A DNA stretch of 64,000 bases. Origin: Kingdonia uniflora (lineage: Eukaryota > Streptophyta > Magnoliopsida > Ranunculales > Circaeasteraceae). Positions 56,520 to 64,000 of the stretch are shown here, piece after piece. The notes beneath the pieces are model-generated. The model saw only the letters and a program-made list of their open reading frames with translations. It did no database searches and was not told where the DNA came from. Each line of letters starts with the position of its first letter. Positions within the stretch are counted from its first letter, which is position 1. The stretch spans positions 1,612,001 through 1,676,000 of the forward strand of contig JACGCM010001948.1 in the NCBI GenBank assembly GCA_014058105.1, read 5' to 3'. The translations under genes and the position numbers were made by a program.

Positions 56520-59500
56520 GATGAGTGGGTTAACAGAATGTTGTGACCTCACAGTTCGGGATAAAGAAGTTAAACTCCTTCTCGAATCTAGCAATCGGTG
56601 AACTAGAATTTTATTTGAAGATTACGATATCGGTTATGTCAAGTTCCCACATCATGATGCACTGGTTATTATGCTTAAGATGAAATTTTTTGTCATGTAT
56701 ACCATGCTGATAGATACATGCAGTGGTATTGAAATCTTTTTTTAGAGTACAATCGGCCAAATGGGATTAACAGACAAAGTTGATCCAAGCGACATCGATA
56801 TCAGTGGTTTTAACGAATCTAAAGAAGAGCGAGTAGGGAAGATCATCCTACCAATTACTGCTAGACCCACCACTATCGACGTTGTTTTCTACATTATCAA
56901 TGTAAAATCTCAAAACCTGGAAATAATGGATCATTGCTGGTTACACAACATGAAAGTGATCCCATCCATGTACCATTAAGCACTTCATTTCAAATACAAC
57001 GACGATATCTATGAGATTAAATGAAGTTAAAAGGTCTCTCGAGCTTGCAAAAATATAATATCTGCCATACTTGACACATCTGACAGATTTTATTATGTAG
57101 CAATTGCAGAAAGCTGATCACACTGATGTTCAGCCTTCCAGAGTAGAACCCATAGAGTGTATTAAGATCGATGGACATAGCAGGGGTACTTATATTGGTA
57201 CCAAGCTGGTTCAATAGGAGAAATAAGCTTTCATTCATTTTTTTATAGATAAACCAAGACATCTTCGCTTGTTCTTTTCAAGAAATGCCAAGAGTTGACC
57301 TAGCTAAGGCGTATTACATATTTAACATCAAAGATAAAGTTACGGCAGTCAAAAAGAAATAAAGGAGGCTCTCACCGTGTCTCAGAGACGAGGTCATCAG
57401 AGATATTAATAAATTAATCTAGGTTAGATTCATTTGAGAAGCCAAATACCTGTATTAGATCTCAAATATTGTAGCAGTTACAAAGAAAAATAAGAAAGTC
57501 CGAGTTTGTGTGGAATTTACAGATCTAAACAAGCACACATCGAAAGACAGATTTCCTCTTCCTATTATTCATTAAATTCTTGATTCTACAGCAGGTCACG
57601 AGCTGCTATCTATGATGGACGCTGCTTCAGGATACAACCAGATACCCCTCTTAGACGAAGATCAAGAAAAGATAACCTTCATCACTGAAGAGGATTTTAA
57701 TGTTACAAAGTCATGCCTTCCGGACTAAAAAGCCCTGGAGCAACCTATTAAAGGCTAGTGACAAGTATGTTCAAAGAACACTTGGGAAAGACCGTCAAAG
57801 TATATATTGACGATCTACTTTGCAAAAGCTTATAGAAGGAGGATCATATTACACATCTCAATACAGTCTTCAACATATTGCGACTATACCGAATAAAACT
57901 CAATCCAGATAAATGTCAATTCGGAGTGCACTCTGGAAAGTTCATGGGACATCTTATCAACAAGAAAAAAATTGAAGCTGATCCAGATTTGACTTGAGCT
58001 CTAATCTCCATGCCATCACTACAAAGAAAGAAAGATGTACAGAAGCTCGCTGGCAAGAATATAAAAGCTCGAGATAATATTGATGGTTATTCATGCTACT
58101 TTGTGGATCCACCAGATGAGGCAACGGATGACAAAATGAAGAGATCAATTGGACAGAAGAATATGAATCCACTTTTCAAGAACTAAAAATCTATCTTGGA
58201 AAATCTCCCATAATGAGCACCCCGATAGACAATAAGGAATTGATCATCTACCTCGCTGTTACAGATAACTCTTTCAACTCGGTTCTCATTCGGCTCAAAG
58301 GAAAGATTGAGAAGCCAGTATATTTTATAAGCAAAACCCTCACACCGGCAAAAACAAGATATTCTAAGATCAAACGACTACTCCTCACACTCGTCTACAC
58401 TTCATAGAAGCTCAATCATTATTTTCAAGCTCATTCAGTCAAGGTCATGATTAATTATACCCTTCGAGAAGTGCTATCTAAAAAGGAAAAATCACGCAGA
58501 GTACAATAATGGTATGTCGCTTTGGGAGAACACGACATTAAGTTTGAACAAAGAACCTCAAAAAAAGTCAAGCAGTGGCTGATTTTTAGTAGACTTCCCA
58601 GTAGAAGATCTAGATTGGGAAGAGCACAATCCAGATCTAATATAAGAAGTCGAAGATGATCCACCTTTGAAGCCTTACAAAGAGTGAGATAAGTGGGTCT
58701 CACAGAAGGGATGAAGACTTCTTACAGATGGATCAGTAGGACCCGCAGGGTCAGGAATTGGAATCATACTGATTACACCCTCAAATGACAAAATCAAGAA
58801 GTTTATCTGCTTAAACTTTGAAGCATCGAACAACATCATAAAGTACAAAGCATTAATTTATGGTTTAGACATGGCATTGGAAATTGGAGTTCCTAAACTT
58901 TCGGTTTATACATACTCCTTACTGATAGTCCATCAGTACTCCAAGCGATAGAAGAAGAATGGAAAAATGGTTGACTATGCAGCACTAGTTGTTGACAGGA
59001 TAAGTAGATTTTAAAATGTTGCTTTTAATTATTTACCTCGTGGAGAAAACCGACACGCCGATTCCTTGGCTTACCTAGCCGGGGTCTTAGGCACTAAAAC
59101 AATGTACCCCCAAATTGAAGTGATCTTCACCCCTAACATTTATCTTCTAATAGTATGCGTGATCAACACTGGGGGCAATAAAGAGGAGGACGACAATTGG
59201 AGGAAGCCTTTCCTCGCTTATATCGGCCTAGAGAATAAGTGTGATGGGCTACTTCCAGAAGATCTAAAAGGGCGTCGACAGTTAATTAAAAACTTGAAGC
59301 GTTACACAGTTTAGAAAGATGACTTATATAAAAGGTCAGTCACTGAACCATATCTCAAGTGCCTCTTGAAGACAAAAGCTGACGAAATTGTAAAAAATCT
59401 ACATGAAGGAACTTGTCGCTTTCATACCGCATGACGCTTACTTGCAAACAAAACAATTACACAAGGACTTTTCTAGCCCTGAATGAGAAAGATGGCTTAT

Positions 59501-60451
59501 AAATATTCACAAAAATACGACGCATGCCAACGATGTGGTAACATGATACGAGTACCTGCATTCGAGCTCCATGCTAGTAAAGTATTTTGACCTTTCAAAA
59601 GGTGGACACTCGACCTAGTGAGAGAATTCTCAAACACACCGGGTAACCGAAGGTTCTTACTCGTAGCAACAGATTATTTTACGAAGTGGGTTGAAGCAGT
59701 TCCCCTCTGTCGAACTCGAGAAGAAGAAGAAGTCATCTCATTTATCTACGAACATATCATTACACGATTTGGTTCCCCCCACTGGATTTAAATCAATAAT
59801 AGGCCACAATTCGTTGGAGAGACGGTAGTAGCATTTCTCAATAAACACATCATAATTTATTCACCGTCCAATCCCTACTACCCTCTAGGAAATGAGCAGG
59901 CCAAAATCACGAACAAAACTATAGTGGATAGGATCAAGAAAATACTCAAGTTAGAAGAGAAGGGCAATTTGATAAGCGAACTGCCATACGTCTTGTAGGC
60001 CTACCGCATAACACCGCGATAATCAACAGGATGTTCTTCGTTCCTACTTTCTTATGGAACGGAAGTCGTCATCCCAACAGAATATCATCATCCCATCAAA
60101 GATCACAAGCTCACTAATGAAAAAACTGAGTTTGAGTCAGACTGCAAAATGAATTGGATTGATGAAATACGAACTCGAGTTGTTGCCAACATGGGTTGAT
60201 AACATCATATGCTAGCCAGTTCATACAATCAAAGAGTTTAGAGTTGCGAATTCAAAATCGACGACCTAGTCCTCCGAAAAATCCCTAAAAATAAAATATT
60301 GTTAAATGCGGGACACCTTGAAGAGAATTGGGAAGGTTCATTTCTAGTAGTGGGACGAACTGGCCTTGGATCCTAATACCTTATGATAAAAGATGGAAGC
60401 AGGATACCAAGTCCTTGGAATACTAGGAGGTTGAAGCGATACTATCCCTAA
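56520..60451 (+). pseudogene. G4 pol: protease, RT, RNase H, archaeal-type RNase H, integrase (degenerate)
   Basis: Protease (56520-57000) has MLIDTC where D-T-G is expected, then NLEIMDHCWLHNMKV. RT (about 57250-57990) has FTDLNKHTSKDRFPLPII, SMMDAASGYNQIPLL and an intact YIDD at 57803-57814. RNase H (about 58000-58620) has IIYLAVTDNSFNSVLIRL and KPVYFISKTLTPAK. The archaeal-type RNase H (58700-59090) has LTDGSVGPAGSGIGI. Integrase (59310-60451) has CQRCGNMIRVP, FTKWVEAVPLCRTREEE, RPQFVGETV and NEQAKITNKTIVD, and ends PSPWNTRRLKRYYP. Frameshifts are common in the RT. Confidence 0.75.
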
Positions 60452-60727
60452 ATCCCTTGTTTTCCCACACACAAGATACAATACTATTGTTATTCACATT
60501 CTATAAGAGATATTAATATCCCCAATAGTATGTACATTCTTTTCTACTCAATGAAAGCTTTTATGTTTTTTCCCACATTACTCTCTACTATCATACATAT
60601 ATATTTGTCTAGTAAATCTCAAATATATTTATCTATTAAATCTCAAAGTTAAAAGGAAACGGTAAAACTAGCTTTACTCTATCCAAATATCTACTATAAC
60701 AAAAACCAAAACAGTTCACGAGTATTT
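60452..60727. other. Spacer between pol and the antisense ORF in G4
   Basis: AT-rich. Only a two-copy ~26-bp repeat (TATTTATCTATTAAATCTCAA-like, around 60603-60650) marks the place where G2 and G3 have longer tandem arrays. Confidence 0.45.
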
Positions 60728-63700
60728 CTACACAGATTGATTTCTTGCAGCATCAGATGAGCTTCCACCAACTTTAGAAGTTCTAAATTCTAGTATTCTC
60801 GCAGTAACAATGTCTCTACCTTGATCCACTAGTCCTCAGGTAAGAGCTCCAAGCTTAGCTATGAAGCACTCCAAGTATTTAGAACGTACTAACCCCATTT
60901 CACATTTTACACCCTTTGTAATCATCTTATCATGCATAGTATCTCTTTCTTCTTCAATTCTCGCAATCTCCTTTACAAAGAATGTGAGCACTGCTGCCAT
61001 CTCTTTCTAATGCACCATACTAGCTGCTCTTTCTATTATGTACATCGAGCTCAACAAACCTTGTCTGACATCCTTTAATAGTTTTTCTAAGCTCTTACAA
61101 TGATCTCTTTCTTTTGTATTTTTGGAAGATAAATCAGCGTTACGTTCCTCCATCACTTTCATAAACCCGTTTATCTAAACTAGCATAGCGATCGAATCCT
61201 CCATTCTCTCCTGATTATGCATTATCTCAATAACCTCTCAATTAAGTTCCCGCTTAGATGTCGCGAGGTCTGCCTCCAGTTTTTGGGTCTTTGTAATCAA
61301 GTCTACCTTCCTAGTCCGTACATCCGCCAGCTCAACCTCCATATTTCTTATTTTCTCGCTTAAATTCATTACTACAGCTTGAACATATTTCAGATCGGCC
61401 TTTAGCATCATTTTTTGTTCCATATGAATTTTTACTTCGTGATTTTTCTTCTCCAGTTGTTTCCTCAAATCGTTCACATCCCTATGTTTCTTCTTTAATC
61501 TCTCAATCACCTCCGTCTTACTGCCACAAGTACTTGATATTTTAGCCTTCAATTTATTTACTCGTTCAACGAGCTTATCACAATAACTCTGCGTACTCTC
61601 AACACTATCCTCCTTTATCTTTACAGTATCACTTAACTTCTTCACCTCATTTTTAGTACTCGCCAACTTTGCTTGTACGCTAGCCAATTCGACCTCCTTC
61701 TGCCTCAATTGTTCCCTAACATTATTAAGATTCCCTTCTAATTCCATTGCCTCCACCTCTAAACCTCTGATATAGTATTGAGCATGATTCGTATCTCTGT
61801 TCTTCCCCTTCAGCTTCTCTACCACTTCTGACTAACTCTCGCGAGCTGTCAATACAAATCTTTTCAATCTCTCTACCGTGTTCTTCAACTTCTCCACCTC
61901 ACTTTGAGCCCTCACCAACTCACCCTGAACGCTACCCAATTCAACTTCCTTATTCTCAATCTGCTTATTTAGCTCGCTAATTGTCGCTTCTGACTTAGTC
62001 AATTTAAGCTCCAACTTTACATACAGATTTGCACTCTCTTCAAGTTCCTGGTGGGTCCTATCTAATTTACGCTTAAACTCATGATTATATTTTATCACAT
62101 CTTCTTTACATGATCGTACATCTTCTAGCTCGGCTTACACAATAGTTTGATTTCACATTCAACACATTGAAAATTGTTCAATATATATCTCATATAAACA
62201 GTTCGTACATACAATAGTTTACATACATCACTCACATTTCTTACAGTCAGTTATATATATCATGGACACACCACAACGAGCTGATACTTCCTTCGCCATC
62301 AAGCTATGAAGATTTCTCGCTCGGTGGCCTTACGCTCTACAATCTCAGGATCAGGTTGAATACTACTATCTTATAATATTTTAAGGTATGCCTCTTTTAA
62401 CCCTATTTCACTATCTATCTCAGCTTCTAAGAAGAGAGTCAATTGCATTAAGTATTTGGTTACTTTGGGTGTGTTTTCTCTAATACCACCAGGCAGAAAA
62501 TGTCAAATTTTTAAGTACATACTCCTATTTTTTCTAACTACCTCATCTTTTTCTATTATCTCTTTGGCCCAACCAAAACGAGTTGCGCATAAATCACTCC
62601 AATGTTTTTTGCTAAGTTCTCTATATTTTATAACCTGAACTTCCGTACGTGCTGTCAGTAGAGTTGTTGCGTATAAAGAGTTTTTCTCCCTAGCGAGCTC
62701 TTTCCTTAGTCCCTTAATTGTGCAACCCAAGTCTTTAAATTCCTACAAATAACATTTTTTCTATATCAATACATCATAAACCAATTCATAACTTCACTTC
62801 AGATTGTCACTACAAGGAGTACTCTCTTTCCAAAATAACAAATACTCTGTCAAACTGTTTTACTCTACCTTATCGTTATCCTCTCCTCCTTAGTTCTCTA
62901 ACTCCGTACTAGCAGAGACCGCATTCAACCCTTTAACAGTCTCCTGGGGAGGAGTATTGCCAGTTTCAGGATCATCTTCTAGATCGGGCTCCCTAACGTT
63001 CAAATATCGGCCTTAGAGTATCCATCCTCATGAAGCCTCTGATCGAGATTGTCGTGAGTAGCAATTACATCATCTAGATTCTTTTTTGCCTCTTATTCGA
63101 GTTGATCCATAGCTACCCGGAAGTCTTTAGGTTCACAACTTCTAAGCTCGAACGCGCCTTCTCTTCCACAAGTTTTGCTCGTTCCTCCACCAATTCTTTC
63201 TCCAACTTTACGGTCCGCTTCAGTGTTGACCTCCCCTTCTCAACACCAAGGGTGACCCCTTTCAACATACGGGATACCTGTACAAAGCACAAATTAACAC
63301 AGTATACAACGTATTAAAAGAATCACAATGAGTACAATTACTTTTTAACTTACCCTAGAAAGCTTCACATGACTTAAGGACCCGAATTCCTTGGAGTCCT
63401 CCAACACAACAGCCTTAAACTTCTCCTCAAGAGCCACTTGTTCCACCTCTAAGCTCATTTCCACCCCTACCTCCTTCGCCTCGTTCACTACCGCCGGCGG
63501 GGGACTGCCAACTTTTCACTTTTTTAAGGCCATCTCGACCTCCCCACTCTTTCCAGTCACATACTTTAAACCATCAGCCTTCGCAAGTCTCCTATTCGAT
63601 GTCCTTTGACTTGCTTTACCAGAGGTCAAAGTTGCAATCTTTGACTTCAAAACTATTGGTGCAGCTTTCACCAACACGGGAAGCACACCAATGTCTGCAG

Positions 63701-63901
63701 ATGATTCTACTCCAACCCCAGCAGCTCGGCCAACTCTAGTCATTTTTCTCTTAACCTATAACTTTTAGACTTTCACAGACTTACTATTCACCCTCTTGTG
63801 CCTACTTATCTCAAGTTTGCCCAATACAGCTTCCAACACGACTCCCTCTTGGGATACTATATCGATTAATGACTCTTCTCTCCTTACTTTACAATGAGGG
63901 T
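60728..63901 (-). pseudogene. Large antisense ORF of G4 (exon 2 onward; exon 1 outside window)
   Basis: Exon 2 (63901-63354) starts in phase 1 with PHCKVRREESLIDIVSQE and EAVLGKLEISRHKRVN, parallel to G2 DELKKVLGELGICRDKRVD and G3 DSVFRKLGIKRKRQ. It continues with a basic, Ala-rich part. After intron 2 (63353-63278) comes VSRMLKGVTLGVEKGRS and a long coiled coil (e.g. 62098-61238: LELKLTKSEATISELNK, RQKEVELASVQAKLAS). The end reads VKEIARIEEERDTMHD and KGVKCEMGLVR, matching the last exon of G2, and stops at 60728. Another acceptor (TTATTTGTAG) is at 62743. Several stops are present. The product would be a largely coiled-coil protein of unknown role. Confidence 0.65.
63278..63353 (-). other. 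Intron 2 of the G4 antisense ORF
   Basis: Minus-strand donor AGG|GTAAGT and acceptor TTTGTGCTTTGTACAG, 76 bp, phase 0. It sits exactly 3 codons before MLKGV, as intron 2 of G2 sits 3 codons before LLKGV. Confidence 0.65.
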
Positions 63902-64000
63902 CTGCATACAAAACAAAATATTGTCATAAACAAAGCTTTTTTTTTTTACAAAAAGTTTAGTAATATGTGACAAAAGGATAGAGTACAAGAGGAGGGAGGA
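63902..64000 (-). other. Intron 1 of the G4 antisense ORF, 3' part
   Basis: Acceptor TATTTTGTTTTGTATGCAG ends at 63902 with a T-rich tract. The donor lies beyond the window or is lost. The resumed frame is phase 1, as in G2 and G3. Confidence 0.55.

Larger units (their letters stand above)
54220..64000 (+). mobile_element. G4: Tat/Retand-like Ty3/gypsy element, truncated by window end
   Basis: 5' LTR, primer site, gag, pol with two RNase H domains and integrase (to 60451), then a minus-strand antisense ORF to the end of the window. The 3' LTR is not reached. The family is distinct from G3, but the layout is the same. The left flank is copia C4. Confidence 0.85.

Overview
This is a block of nested, mostly degenerate LTR retrotransposons from a large plant nuclear genome, probably a eudicot. 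The evidence is Ty3/gypsy elements with two RNase H domains (Tat/Retand type), Ty1/copia elements including one SIRE/Maximus-like copy, a hAT-like non-autonomous DNA transposon, short GT-AG introns with plant-like splice sites, and one host-gene 5' end with a plant-type start context. I cannot name the species. There are no bacterial features, rRNA genes or convincing tRNA genes.

Layout. G1 (Tat-like, minus strand) occupies 1-5156 and runs off the left edge; its 5' LTR is 4457-5156. G2 (Tat-like, minus) occupies 5528-~17860: 3' LTR, plus-strand ('antisense') ORFs, a 43-bp tandem repeat, then integrase to RT, with gag, protease and the 5' LTR deleted. C1 (SIRE-like copia, plus) begins with a truncated 5' LTR at ~17861 and ends with a 3' LTR at 49109. 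About 20 kb of later insertions split it: copia C2 (25340-31321), an inverted C2-type LTR fragment (31340-~31953), and G3 (33757-47863). G3 is a nearly complete Tat-like element carrying a 1166-bp hAT-like insertion in its RT. The C1 3' LTR abuts an intact-looking first coding segment of a minus-strand host gene (49110-49279) with its promoter. Further right are a solo LTR with a perfect 5-bp target-site duplication (49788-50479), a low-content stretch, a truncated copia C4 (minus, 51564-54219), and G4 (Tat-like, plus, 54220-64000), which runs off the right edge.

The most interesting content is on the strand opposite pol in the Tat-like elements. G2, G3 and G4 each carry a long gene-like antisense ORF between pol and the 3' LTR: an N-terminal domain resembling the 'putative gypsy type transposon' family, then coiled coil. 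Its first intron lies at the same codon and phase in all three. Its second intron is identical in site and phase in G2 and G4, with exon 2 of 539, 574 and 548 bp in G2, G3 and G4. G2 and G3 also carry, closer to the 3' LTR, two copies each of a small antisense ORF (~105-145 codons) with a shared EL..[KR][FY]F motif and, in three of four copies, a Cys-rich C terminus. Spacing is nearly the same in both elements. Tandem repeats of unrelated sequence sit between pol and the antisense ORF in G2 (43 bp) and G3 (196 bp).

All retrotransposon proteins here are broken by stops and/or frameshifts. In G3 gag most stops look like C-to-T changes in CAA, CAG or CGA codons, while the frame stays open over kilobases, so G3 looks like the best preserved element. 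Coordinates of domain edges are approximate because no alignment could be run.
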